NCBI RefSeq assembly: GCF_000739735.1
Contig: NZ_BBJF01000006.1
Span: forward strand, 310,001 to 374,000
DNA: 64,000 nt
Reading direction: 5' to 3'
Source: Paraburkholderia ginsengisoli NBRC 100965
Lineage (GTDB): Bacteria > Pseudomonadota > Gammaproteobacteria > Burkholderiales > Burkholderiaceae
The notes beneath the pieces are model-generated. The model did no database searches and was not told the origin of the DNA. It was given only the letters and a program-made list of their open reading frames with translations. The first letter of the stretch is position 1. The number at the start of each line of letters is the position of its first letter. Positions 7,382 to 15,311 of the stretch are shown here, in pieces. Position numbers and translations under genes: made by a program.

Positions 7382-8245
7382 TCAGTCTCCCGAACCCTCC
7401 GGCTCATGTGAGGCCAGGCGCGCCTTCGCATGCCGCATTTTTTCGAGCGTCTTCGGACCGGCCTTGAGCCCAACGCCGATGGCGAGCGCGTCCATGATGC
7501 ACAGATGCACGAGCCGCGACACGCCCGGCGTATTCGGATCGATCGGACTCGGCACGCGCAGCAGCAGCGGAATATCGACGAGCCACGCGAGCCGCGAGCC
7601 GACATTGGTCAGCGCAATCGTCGTCGCGCCGCGTTCCTTCGCGATCTGAATGCTCTCGTTCACTTCGACGCTGCGGCCCGAATGCGAAATCGCAAACGCG
7701 ACGTCGCCGGGTTCCATCAGACCAGCGTACAGGCGCTGCAAGTGCCCGTCGGTAAACGCGGTGGACGCAATGTCGATCCGCAGGAATCGTAATGCCGCAT
7801 CTTGCGCGACGAGCCCCGAGCCGGAACCGACGCCGAAGAAAAACACCCGCCCCGCGCTCGACAACGCCGCAATCGCACTCTCGACCACCGCCGGGTCGAG
7901 TGCGCCACGCGCATGCGTGATGCCGTCGATCGCCGCCTCGCCGACTTTGTCCATCAAGGTCTGCACGTCGTCGTCGCGCGCCACCGCCGTCGACGCATAC
8001 GGCAGGCCGCCCGCCACGCTCTGCGCCAGTTGCATCTTGAAGTCGCGTAGCCCATGCGCGCCGATCGCGCGGCAAAAGCGCGTGACGGAAGGCTCGGACA
8101 CATCAGCGCGCTGCGCGAGTTCAGTGATGCTTGCGCGCATCGCGAAGTCGACGTCGCTCAGCACCATGTCGGCGACCTTGCGCTCGGCGGGCCGCAAGCC
8201 AGCAAGTGCGCTGCGGATGTGGGGAATCAGATTCGGTGCGGACAC
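7382..8245 (-). CDS. MurR/RpiR-family regulator (HTH plus SIS domain)
   Basis: A 287-aa sugar-responsive regulator. The start is taken at GTG 8245, preceded by AAGGAA; longer in-frame starts up to 8356 would overlap the upstream ABC gene region and add a non-conserved lead. Residues 1-75 form the RpiR helix-turn-helix (LRPAERKVADMVLSDVDFAMRASITELAQRADVSEPSVTRFCRAIG). The second half is a SIS sugar-phosphate isomerase-like domain (FFFGVGSGSGLVAQDAALRFLRI, then DVAFAISHSGRSVEVNESIQIAKERGATTIALTN). It is the last gene of the minus-strand arm with the transporter ATPase and the SDR, and likely represses this transport system until a phosphorylated or related sugar binds the SIS domain. Confidence 0.9.
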   Translation of the reverse strand: MSAPNLIPHIRSALAGLRPAERKVADMVLSDVDFAMRASITELAQRADVSEPSVTRFCRAIGAHGLRDFKMQLAQSVAGGLPYASTAVARDDDVQTLMDKVGEAAIDGITHARGALDPAVVESAIAALSSAGRVFFFGVGSGSGLVAQDAALRFLRIDIASTAFTDGHLQRLYAGLMEPGDVAFAISHSGRSVEVNESIQIAKERGATTIALTNVGSRLAWLVDIPLLLRVPSPIDPNTPGVSRLVHLCIMDALAIGVGLKAGPKTLEKMRHAKARLASHEPEGSGD

Positions 8246-8336
8246 CCGGTGTTCCTTGAGGGTTAAATGAATCCGCGTCGCTCGCAGTTTCGATCGGCTT
8301 GAATCGCTTGAACGATCCCAAGCGGCAACACGCGGT

Positions 8337-9419
8337 TCAGACGAGCCTGCGTCCACTCTCCGTGTCGAACAGGTGAATATGCTCGGCCGGCAAGCGCAGC
8401 GTCACGCGCTGACCGGGCTCGACTTTCGAGCGCTGCCGAGTCGTCACGCACCACGTGTTGCCGCCTATTTTCCCGTACAAATGCGTCTCCGCGCCAGTCG
8501 GCTCGACCACTTCGACTTCGAGCGTGGCATCCGGCGTTGGCGTGACGGTTTCGATGTGCTCCGGCCGCACGCCAAGCGTGACCTTCGCGCCGGGCGTCGC
8601 CGAGTCAGGCTCGCTCTCCAGCGCGATCTGCGCGCCGTCCGCGAGTTGCAACGCAAGGCCTGGTCCCTGCACGCGATTCACGATCACACCTTCGGCGAAA
8701 TTCATCGACGGCGAGCCGAGGAAGCTCGCGACGAACAGATTCGCCGGATGATCGTATAGCTCCAGCGGACGGCCAATCTGTTCGATGCGCCCGGCGTTCA
8801 TCACGACAATGCGGTCGGCCATCGTCATCGCTTCGATCTGATCGTGCGTGACGTAGATCACCGTATTCTTCAGCCGCTGATGCAGCGCCTTGATTTCCGT
8901 GCGCATCTGCACGCGCAGCTTGGCGTCGAGATTCGACAGCGGTTCGTCGAACAGGAACAGCGACGGCTCGCGCACCACCGCGCGGCCCATCGCCACGCGT
9001 TGCCGCTGCCCGCCCGACAGCGCGCGCGGCAAGCGATCCAGATAGCCGCCGAGGTTCAGCATCTTCGCGGCGGCTTCGATGCGCGGCTTGAAACTTGCCG
9101 AGGATTCCTTACGAATACGCGGGCCGAACGCAATGTTCTCGTACACGGACAGATGCGGATAGAGCGCGTAGCTCTGGAACACCATCGAGATATTGCGTTG
9201 CTGCGGCGCGAGGCTGTTCGCCCGCGTGCCGCCGATCATCAGATCGCCGCCGCTGATCTCTTCGAGTCCGGCCACCATCCGCATCAGCGTGCTCTTGCCG
9301 CAGCCCGACGGCCCGACCAGCACGACGAACTCGCCGTCGTCGATGTCGAGATCGATGCCGTGCACGACTTGCGTGTCGCCATAGCGCTTGAAGATGCCGC
9401 TCAGTTGCACTGCTGCCAT
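8337..9419 (-). CDS. Carbohydrate ABC transporter ATP-binding protein (UgpC/MsmK type)
   Basis: A 360-aa ATPase for a CUT1-family sugar or polyol importer. Walker A GPSGCGKST is at about 37-45, the signature LSGGQRQRVAMGRA at about 134-147, and Walker B LFLFDEPLSNLDAKL follows, with the His switch in VIYVTHDQ. The C-terminal third is the MalK-like regulatory (TOBE) domain that contacts inducers or enzyme IIA. It is encoded on the opposite strand from its binding protein and permeases, between the SDR and the RpiR regulator, but is the only ATPase in the set. It would sit on the inner membrane face with the two permeases. Confidence 0.92.
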   Translation of the reverse strand: MAAVQLSGIFKRYGDTQVVHGIDLDIDDGEFVVLVGPSGCGKSTLMRMVAGLEEISGGDLMIGGTRANSLAPQQRNISMVFQSYALYPHLSVYENIAFGPRIRKESSASFKPRIEAAAKMLNLGGYLDRLPRALSGGQRQRVAMGRAVVREPSLFLFDEPLSNLDAKLRVQMRTEIKALHQRLKNTVIYVTHDQIEAMTMADRIVVMNAGRIEQIGRPLELYDHPANLFVASFLGSPSMNFAEGVIVNRVQGPGLALQLADGAQIALESEPDSATPGAKVTLGVRPEHIETVTPTPDATLEVEVVEPTGAETHLYGKIGGNTWCVTTRQRSKVEPGQRVTLRLPAEHIHLFDTESGRRLV

Positions 9420-9482
9420 GCTGTCCTCTTTGTCTTGCTGCGTTGAGCCGGGTGTGCGTGGCTCGTGGTTACGTGAAGCGGT

Positions 9483-10256
9483 TCAGAGCGATTCGAGGGT
9501 CAGTTCTTCCGCCATCAGACGATTGCCGGCCATCAGCCCGCCGTCGACCGGCAACGCAACGCCGGTAATCACACGCGCCATCGGCGATGCGAGAAATAGC
9601 ACCGCGTCGGCGATATCGTCGGGCGTCGCGAAGTCGCGCAACGGGTACCACTTTTTCAGATCCTCGAAGACCTGCGGGTTCTTGTCGACGCGCGCCTGCC
9701 ATGCCTGCGTCTTCACGGTGCCAGGACAGACGATGTTGGCGCGAATCCCATAACGACCCAGCTCGATCGCGAGCGCCTTCGTGTAGCTGATGAGCCCGGC
9801 CTTCGCCGCGCTATACGCCGGATGACCGAGCGCGGCGAGTCCGTTCACCGAACCGATCAGCACCAGTGCGCCGCGCTGCCGTTCGATCATCGACGCGCGC
9901 ACCGCCTCCACCGTGTGATACGTGCCGTTCAGATTCAGATGGATGTCGCGCTGCCAACTAGCGGCATCGGTGGTGGCGAGCGTGGCGCCGAACGCGGCGC
10001 CCGCGTTCGCGACCAGCACGTCAACCGGACCGCGCGTCGCGACCGCAGCGGCCACCGCTTGCTGCACCGCGGCGGCGTCGCCGAGATCGACGGCGATCGG
10101 CGTAACCTGCGCCACGCCGAGTTGCGCGGTCAACGCGCTGAGCGCGGCCGCGTCGACGTCGAGCGCCAGCACCGTATCGCCCTGCTCCACGAAGCGCTTG
10201 CACAGCACACTGCCGATACCGCCGCACGCGCCCGTTACCAACACCACACGATTCAT
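9483..10256 (-). CDS. Short-chain dehydrogenase/reductase
   Basis: A 257-aa classical SDR: NAD(P) motif TGACGGIG at residues 8-15, ALDVD acid residue after beta-2 suggesting NAD preference, NAG motif VLVANAGAAF, catalytic Ser in IGSVNG, and YSAAK (Tyr-x-x-x-Lys). The tail IVCPGTVKTQ and ITGVALPVDGGLM is typical. It is the first gene of the minus arm of the transporter locus, so it probably oxidises the imported sugar alcohol or sugar. The exact polyol cannot be told from sequence. Confidence 0.88.
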   Translation of the reverse strand: MNRVVLVTGACGGIGSVLCKRFVEQGDTVLALDVDAAALSALTAQLGVAQVTPIAVDLGDAAAVQQAVAAAVATRGPVDVLVANAGAAFGATLATTDAASWQRDIHLNLNGTYHTVEAVRASMIERQRGALVLIGSVNGLAALGHPAYSAAKAGLISYTKALAIELGRYGIRANIVCPGTVKTQAWQARVDKNPQVFEDLKKWYPLRDFATPDDIADAVLFLASPMARVITGVALPVDGGLMAGNRLMAEELTLESL

Positions 10257-10300
10257 GTCCGCCTCGCTCCTGAAGCTCGCCGCCGACGCCCCGCCGGCCG

Positions 10301-10315
10301 TGTAAATTTCCTACA
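10301..10315. promoter_or_regulatory. Candidate RpiR-type operator, copy A
   Basis: TGTAAATTTCCTACA lies 45 bases before the SDR start. Its complement, TGTAGGAAATTTACA, matches copy B at 10467-10481 in 12 of 15 positions. The TGTA...TACA ends are the pattern seen at operators of several RpiR-family regulators. The divergent intergenic region between SDR and binding-protein genes is where a regulator of both arms should bind. Confidence 0.4.
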
Positions 10316-10466
10316 AACCTGACGGCGGCTGATTTCTACGCCATCCCGAAGATTGGGTATCCGTCACATCACCGGATAAGGATCACCCCTGTTTTACAGC
10401 ATCTTATGCACAAAATTGGCCGGGAAGAAATATCGCAGACCCTACGTGACAAGCAATTTTGCGTCA

Positions 10467-10481
10467 TGTAGGATTTTTTCA
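10467..10481. promoter_or_regulatory. Candidate RpiR-type operator, copy B
   Basis: TGTAGGATTTTTTCA lies 54 bases before the ATG of the binding-protein gene and matches the complement of copy A in 12 of 15 positions. It overlaps the right arm of an imperfect inverted repeat (10441-10450 CCTACGTGAC with 10463-10472 GTCATGTAGG) that is followed by a run of T, so part of the signal could instead be a transcription attenuator. Confidence 0.35.
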
Positions 10482-10534
10482 AACAATCAACCCCAAGCAG
10501 CCGGCGACGGCAGCAGACCACCAAGGAGAGAGAA

Positions 10535-11767
10535 ATGTCGTTGCATGCCCGTGCTTCCCTCGCGCTCGGCAAAGTTGCCGTGGCGCTCGCGTTTGCAGGT
10601 ATCGCCGTCGCGGCTCACGCCGACACGGTCCGCGTCACCGTCGCTCACTACAGCGATGCGACCGCGCCGTACTTCGAAAAAATGGCCCGCAACTTCGAGA
10701 AGGCCAACCCCGGCACGACCATCAAGATCGAAGACGTGAACTGGGACACGCTGCAACAGAAGCTGCAAACGGACATTTCGGGCAACGCGAACGCCGACCT
10801 CGCGATCGTCGGCACGCGCTGGCTGCTCGACTTCGTGAAGGACGACGTAGCCGAGCCGCTCGACGGCTATATGGATGCGAACTTCAAGGGCCGCTTCATC
10901 GGTCCGTTCCTGGCGCCGGGTCAGATCAACGGCAAGACGTATGGCCTGCCGATCGCCGCTTCCGCGCGCGCGCTGTACTACAACAAGGATCTGCTCGCGA
11001 AGGTCGGCTACCCCGACGGCCCGAAGACCTGGGACGACGTGATCGACGCATCGAAGAAGCTGAAGGCGCAAGGCATTGCCGGCTTCGGCCTGCAAGGCAA
11101 GGAAATCGAAACCGACGTCTACTATTACTACGCGCTGTGGACCAACGGCGGCGACGTGGTCGGCAAGGACGGCAAGGCGGCGTTCAATTCGCCGGCGGGC
11201 ATCAAGGCGGCCACGCTGTACAAGTCGATGATCGACCAGGGTCTGACGCAACCGGGCGTGACCGGCTACAGCCGTGAAGACGTGCAGAACCTGTTCAAGC
11301 AGGGCCGCGTCGCGATGATGATTTCCGCGCCGTTCCTCGCGAAGCAGATCAAGAAGGAAGCGCCGAATCTGAAGTACGGCATCGATCCGATCCCGATGGG
11401 CACGACGCACGCCACGTATGCGGTCACGGACTCGATCGTGATGTTCAAGAACTCGAAGGTGAAGAAGTCGGCGTGGAAGTTCCTCGACTATCTGTTCACG
11501 AAGGAACCGCGCGTCGAGTTCACCACGACCGAAGGCTTCCTGCCGACCACCAAGGCCGAGGCGACCGATCCGGCGTTCAACGATCCGGACACCAAAGCAT
11601 TCGTTGCGTTGCTGCCGACCGCACACTTCGCGCCGACCGTGACCGGTTGGGAAGACACCGCGAAGGCCGTGACCGACTCGATGCAATCGATCTACCTCGG
11701 CAAGGCACAGCCGGCCGCGGCGTTGAATGCGGCGGCCGCGCAAGCGAACAAGTCGCTCGGTCATTGA
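10535..11767 (+). CDS. Carbohydrate ABC transporter periplasmic binding protein (family 1)
   Basis: A 410-aa exported solute receptor. The N-terminal Lys-containing leader and hydrophobic core (residues 1-28) end at AHA-DTVRV, a signal peptidase I site. The mature part has the family-1 sugar-binding layout: FEKANPGTTIKIEDVNWDTLQQKL, LPIAASARALYYNKDLLAKVGY, and PKTWDDVIDASKKLKAQG, with C-terminal SIVMFKNSKVKKSAWKFLDYLF. A strong GGAGAGAGAA ribosome site precedes the ATG. It heads the plus arm and delivers the substrate to the two permeases downstream. A long hairpin follows the stop codon. Confidence 0.92.
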   Translation: MSLHARASLALGKVAVALAFAGIAVAAHADTVRVTVAHYSDATAPYFEKMARNFEKANPGTTIKIEDVNWDTLQQKLQTDISGNANADLAIVGTRWLLDFVKDDVAEPLDGYMDANFKGRFIGPFLAPGQINGKTYGLPIAASARALYYNKDLLAKVGYPDGPKTWDDVIDASKKLKAQGIAGFGLQGKEIETDVYYYYALWTNGGDVVGKDGKAAFNSPAGIKAATLYKSMIDQGLTQPGVTGYSREDVQNLFKQGRVAMMISAPFLAKQIKKEAPNLKYGIDPIPMGTTHATYAVTDSIVMFKNSKVKKSAWKFLDYLFTKEPRVEFTTTEGFLPTTKAEATDPAFNDPDTKAFVALLPTAHFAPTVTGWEDTAKAVTDSMQSIYLGKAQPAAALNAAAAQANKSLGH

Positions 11768-11803
11768 TCGCGTTGTAGTCCCGTGGTGATTTGCTGAACA
11801 CGG

Positions 11804-11838
11804 AACGCGCGCCGCCGTTGCCCAGGGCGGCGCGCGTT
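11804..11838 (+). other. Strong intercistronic hairpin
   Basis: Two perfect 13-bp GC-rich arms (11804-11816 AACGCGCGCCGCC and 11826-11838) with a 9-base loop, located 37 bases after the binding-protein stop and 96 before the first permease start. No T-run follows. Hairpins in this position commonly protect the message for the abundant binding protein or partly end transcription, so that receptor exceeds permease. That role is inferred from position. Confidence 0.6.
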
Positions 11839-11933
11839 GCGGTTGTCATGCACCTGGTTGTACCTGCTGCACTATCCGGCCCATCCCGTCGCGCCCGCCG
11901 AATTTCGTGGGCGCGTCTTACGATCGAGCACGC

Positions 11934-12824
11934 ATGAGCCGTTCCGCTTCTTCGCGCTTGCAAGCGCCCTGGTTGCTGATTGCGCCGAGTTTAGTCCTGG
12001 CGCTCTTCATCATCAGCTATCCAATTTTCAACATCGTGTGGCAGTCGCTGCATGAAGTGTCGCGTTTCGGCGCGATTCGCGACTTCACCGGCCTGCAGAA
12101 TTTCTACACGATCTTCAACGACCCGGTGTTCATTGCATCGGCCCGGCGTACGATCGTCTGGACCGTCTGCGTGGTCGGCGGCACGGTGCTGATTTCGGTG
12201 CCCGTCGCGCTGGTGCTGAACCAGGACTTCCATGGACGCGGCGTCGCGCGCACCATCGTGATGCTGCCGTGGTCCGTCTCGCTGACGATGACCGCCGTCG
12301 TCTGGCGCTGGGCCTTCAACGACGACTACGGCATGGTCAACGTCACGCTGCAGCGGCTCGGCCTGATCGGCGGTCCGATCCATTGGCTCGCGACACCGGA
12401 GCTCGCGTTTCCCGTCGAGATCGCGGTCGGCATTCTGGTGTCCATTCCTTTCACCGTGACGATCCTGCTCGGCGGTTTGTCGTCGGTGCCGGGCGACATC
12501 TACGAAGCCGCGCGCATCGACGGCGCGAGCGCGTGGCAGCAGTTTCGCAAGCTGACGATGCCGCTGCTGCGTCCGTTCATCAACATGACGATTCTGTTGA
12601 ACGTGATCTACGTGTTCAACTCGTTTCCGATCATCTGGGTGATGACGCAGGGCGGCCCCGACAACAGCACGCACATTCTCGTGACCTATCTCTACGAGTT
12701 GGGCTTCCGTCTCGGCCGTCCCGGCGAGGCCGCTGCCGTCTCGCTGATCATGCTCGTCATGCTGTTCGTTTTCTCGATCGCCTATCTGCGCCTGCAGCCC
12801 GCGAAAGAAGGAGATCCGTCATGA
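11934..12824 (+). CDS. Carbohydrate ABC transporter permease, MalF type
   Basis: A 296-aa inner-membrane permease with six predicted membrane spans, starting at ATG 11934 (a GTG at 11907 is an in-frame alternative). The cytoplasmic EAA loop that docks the ATPase is visible as YEAARIDGASAWQQFRKLTMPLLRP at about 200-225. Other marks are the ALVLNQDFHGRGVARTIVMLPW segment and PIIWVMTQGGPDNST, which is characteristic of MalF/UgpA-like sugar permeases. The stop overlaps the next gene by ATGA. Confidence 0.92.
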   Translation: MSRSASSRLQAPWLLIAPSLVLALFIISYPIFNIVWQSLHEVSRFGAIRDFTGLQNFYTIFNDPVFIASARRTIVWTVCVVGGTVLISVPVALVLNQDFHGRGVARTIVMLPWSVSLTMTAVVWRWAFNDDYGMVNVTLQRLGLIGGPIHWLATPELAFPVEIAVGILVSIPFTVTILLGGLSSVPGDIYEAARIDGASAWQQFRKLTMPLLRPFINMTILLNVIYVFNSFPIIWVMTQGGPDNSTHILVTYLYELGFRLGRPGEAAAVSLIMLVMLFVFSIAYLRLQPAKEGDPS

Positions 12825-13672
12825 GTCTCGACGCGAAGATGAAGCGCTCGCTGTGGTGCTGGCTCGCGCTGTCGCCGCTGGTGGTGGTCGTGCTGTTTCC
12901 GTTCGCGGTGATGCTGTTCACCGCGTTGAAGCCGGCTTCCGAGATCTTCGTTTATCCGGCGCGCTGGCTGCCGGTGCAATGGCAGTGGCGCAATTTCATC
13001 GACATGTGGGAAGCGGCCAATTTCGGCGTGGCATTGCGCAATAGCACGATCATCAGTTTGCTCTCGACGATGCTCGCGCTCGCGGTGAGCTTGCCGGCCG
13101 CGTATGCGCTGGCCCGTTTTCCGTTTCGCGGACGCGGCTTATATCGACAGTTTCTGCTCGTCACGCAGATGCTGTCGCCGATTCTGCTGGTGGTCGGCCT
13201 GTTCCGGCTGGCCGCGATGATCCCTTTCGGCGATGGCAACCTGGTCGACTCGAAGATTGGCGTGATCGTTTCGTACGCGGCGTTCAATATCGCGTTTGCG
13301 GTGTGGATGCTGTCGTCGTACTTTCAGACGGTGCCGCGCGATCTGGAAGAGTCGGCATGGCTGGAGGGATGTGGACGCACCAAGGCGGTGTTCAAGGTGT
13401 TCCTGCCGCTCGCGGTGCCGGCGATCGTCGTGACCGCGATTTTCACGTTCATCAATGCGTGGAACGAGTTCGCTGTCGTCTATACGTTGATTCGCTCGCC
13501 GGAGAACAAGACGCTCACCGTCCAGGTGACGGATATGGTCGCCGGGAAGTACGTCGTGCAATGGCACCTGGTGATGGCCGCCACGCTCTGTGCGACGCTG
13601 CCGGTTTCGATCGTGTTCGCGTGGTTGCAGCGGTATCTGGTGAAGGGACTGGCGTTGGGGGCGGTGAAGTGA
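12821..13672 (+). CDS. Carbohydrate ABC transporter permease, MalG type
   Basis: A 283-aa partner permease with six predicted spans, starting at ATG 12821 inside the end of the previous gene (ATGA overlap, so translation is coupled). It shows TALKPASEIF near the first span, the NSTIISLLSTMLALAVSLPAAYALARFPFRGRG segment, and the EAA loop LEESAWLEGCGRTKAVFKVFLPLAVP. In this loop the usual Ala after Glu-Glu is Ser and a Cys occurs where Asp is common, small departures that keep the fold. It ends the plus arm of the importer operon. Confidence 0.92.
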   Translation: MSLDAKMKRSLWCWLALSPLVVVVLFPFAVMLFTALKPASEIFVYPARWLPVQWQWRNFIDMWEAANFGVALRNSTIISLLSTMLALAVSLPAAYALARFPFRGRGLYRQFLLVTQMLSPILLVVGLFRLAAMIPFGDGNLVDSKIGVIVSYAAFNIAFAVWMLSSYFQTVPRDLEESAWLEGCGRTKAVFKVFLPLAVPAIVVTAIFTFINAWNEFAVVYTLIRSPENKTLTVQVTDMVAGKYVVQWHLVMAATLCATLPVSIVFAWLQRYLVKGLALGAVK

Positions 13673-13698
13673 GTGGGAGCAATGTGTGCATACGGCGA

Positions 13699-13726
13699 GC
13701 CGTCAATTCAACCCGATATTGACGGC
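13699..13726. terminator. Hairpin between convergent genes
   Basis: GCCGTCAAT (13699-13707) pairs perfectly with ATTGACGGC (13718-13726) across a 10-base loop. It lies 26 bases after the permease stop and 17 bases after the end of the convergent DUF1330 gene. It has no strong T-run, so it is a probable but not certain bidirectional terminator. Confidence 0.5.
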
Positions 13727-13743
13727 CTGCCGCATCTAAAGCA

Positions 13744-14043
13744 TTACTCGGTGCCGCGAACAATGCGCAAATCGCGTTCGACGCCGTCGCCCAGCGCTTC
13801 GAGCGCTTTCTTGTAGGCCTCGCTTTCGTAAGCGGCGACCGCCTGTTCGTAGCTCGCAAACTCGATGACGACCGTGCGTTCCTTCAAGCCCTGCTCGCGA
13901 ACCTCGTCGGCCACGCCACGCACGATGAACTTGCCGCCGGCAGCGGCAACCGCCGGCGCGGCGAGTTGCGCGTAAGCGGCCAGCTTCGACGCGTCGTTCG
14001 TCTTGCGGTAGCTGCTTACCCAATATCCTTTGCTCATTTTCAT
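13744..14043 (-). CDS. DUF1330 family protein
   Basis: A 99-aa cytosolic protein of the DUF1330 (ferredoxin-like fold, dimeric alpha/beta barrel) group: KGYWVSSYRKTNDASKLAAYAQLAAPAVAAAGGKFIVRG followed by ERTVVIEFASYEQAVAAYESEAYKKAL are the two conserved blocks. The biochemical role of these small proteins is unsettled. AGGAGATG precedes the start. It is transcribed alone, convergent to the ABC permease, and 109 bases from the nitrilase-like gene. Confidence 0.85.
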   Translation of the reverse strand: MKMSKGYWVSSYRKTNDASKLAAYAQLAAPAVAAAGGKFIVRGVADEVREQGLKERTVVIEFASYEQAVAAYESEAYKKALEALGDGVERDLRIVRGTE

Positions 14044-14151
14044 CTCCTTGTTCTACGGTTCAAAAGCGCTCGAGGGCTTACATAGTAGCAAAGAGAGACT
14101 GGAACGTTGGTGTGCGTCGCGCAGCTGACTGTTAGCGTTTCGCGATTGCCG

Positions 14152-15210
14152 CTAACGCATCAGTCGCTCGCGTCCGACCACCGCGAAACTGAGCGCAACC
14201 GAGCCTGCGCGTACCACGCTCGGGGTTCCGGCGATTTTCGATGCCTGATTGGACGCTTGGGTCGTCGGCCCGTAAAGGTCCGGGCGGCGGCCTCTTAACC
14301 ATTGCCGTCCGATGCTTTGGTCGGTGAGTGCGGCATCCACCTCTGCTGAAACGATCGCGCTTGATCCAGCGATGTTTCGAGCCAGGATGCGTCCAGACGG
14401 GTCCAGGATCATCGCGGTCTCGGCAGGATGTTCCAGATCGTTGTCGAACTCGACGCCGTCGCTGAACGCGACGAACATTCCGTTATCTCCGGCGCGAGCC
14501 GGTAGCCATCGACGCAGCCAGCCCGCAGAGTCGCATTGTCCGCCGACGCCTGCGCTTGTGGGTGCGCTTGTGGTTGCGCTTCTATTTGCGCTCGCAGCAC
14601 GGCGCGCTGGGTCACCTCGAAGTCCGCGCTTCGTCGAAACCGCCTGAAGCCGGCCATTGTTCGCGCGGCTCATACCATATCGTCGATGCGGCGCGACGAG
14701 CAGCGTGGCGCCCATCAGCGCGATCATGCGGACATTCTCGATCAGATAGTTATCGGCGCCGATCAGGATGCCGATACGAACGCCCCACGCCGTATCGAAC
14801 ACGGTGAACCGATCTCCGCATCCGATACGCGGATGCTCGAACGCATACAGCTTGCGATGGCAATGACGCTGCCCGTCGGGCATGCAAATCACGTAACTGT
14901 TGAAGAGCCGCCCATCCTGCGCCCGCTCGATCAAACCGACACCCGCAGCCACTCCGGTGCGTGCGACCGCATCGGCGACCGCGCTGATTGCTGGCCCATC
15001 GCGCTGTTCGGCGAGCGCTTCAAGCTCGCGACGAGTGAGCGTCGCAAGGTCCGCCCCTCCGACTAGACAGCATTCAGGAAAAACCGCGAGACCGATCTGC
15101 TCGCGAGCGGCAAGCGCGAGCCAGTCCGTCACAAGCGTGACGTTACGCGATATCTCGTCACGCAGCGAAACCAGCGGGATAGTTGCAACACGCAGCATTG
15201 GAGCGGACAC
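14152..15210 (-). CDS. Nitrilase-superfamily protein lacking the catalytic Cys
   Basis: A 352-aa carbon-nitrogen hydrolase homologue. The catalytic Glu is present (VFPE, Glu46) and the Lys is present (HCHRKLYAFEHP, Lys120). Where active relatives have ILICxD, this protein reads GILIGADNYLIENVR, so Gly151 (codon GGC) replaces the nucleophilic Cys. After VAPH the expected QTGG segment is lost and residues 177-229 are Arg/Ala/Ser/Thr-rich, unlike the family. The pattern resumes at WLRRWLPARAGDNGMFVAFSDGV and ends RRPDLYGP. It is either a decaying gene or a non-hydrolytic family member. It is divergent from a LysR gene with a 101-base gap. Confidence 0.75.
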   Translation of the reverse strand: MSAPMLRVATIPLVSLRDEISRNVTLVTDWLALAAREQIGLAVFPECCLVGGADLATLTRRELEALAEQRDGPAISAVADAVARTGVAAGVGLIERAQDGRLFNSYVICMPDGQRHCHRKLYAFEHPRIGCGDRFTVFDTAWGVRIGILIGADNYLIENVRMIALMGATLLVAPHRRYGMSRANNGRLQAVSTKRGLRGDPARRAASANRSATTSAPTSAGVGGQCDSAGWLRRWLPARAGDNGMFVAFSDGVEFDNDLEHPAETAMILDPSGRILARNIAGSSAIVSAEVDAALTDQSIGRQWLRGRRPDLYGPTTQASNQASKIAGTPSVVRAGSVALSFAVVGRERLMR

Positions 15211-15249
15211 GATGAAACCCTCATGGCGTAAATCGTTGGAACGGCTCCA

Positions 15250-15269
15250 TTGGACCCCTTGCGGTTCAA
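15250..15269. promoter_or_regulatory. Dyad in the nitrilase-like/LysR intergenic region
   Basis: TTGGACC (15250-15256) and GGTTCAA (15263-15269) form an inverted repeat with 6 of 7 pairs and a 6-base spacer, centred between the two divergent genes (starts at 15210 and 15312). LysR-type regulators commonly bind such dyads and control both themselves and the neighbour. The link to this regulator is inference. Confidence 0.4.
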
Positions 15270-15311
15270 TACGTAAAATGAATGTTTCGATGCGTTCGAT
15301 AGGCTGACGGA

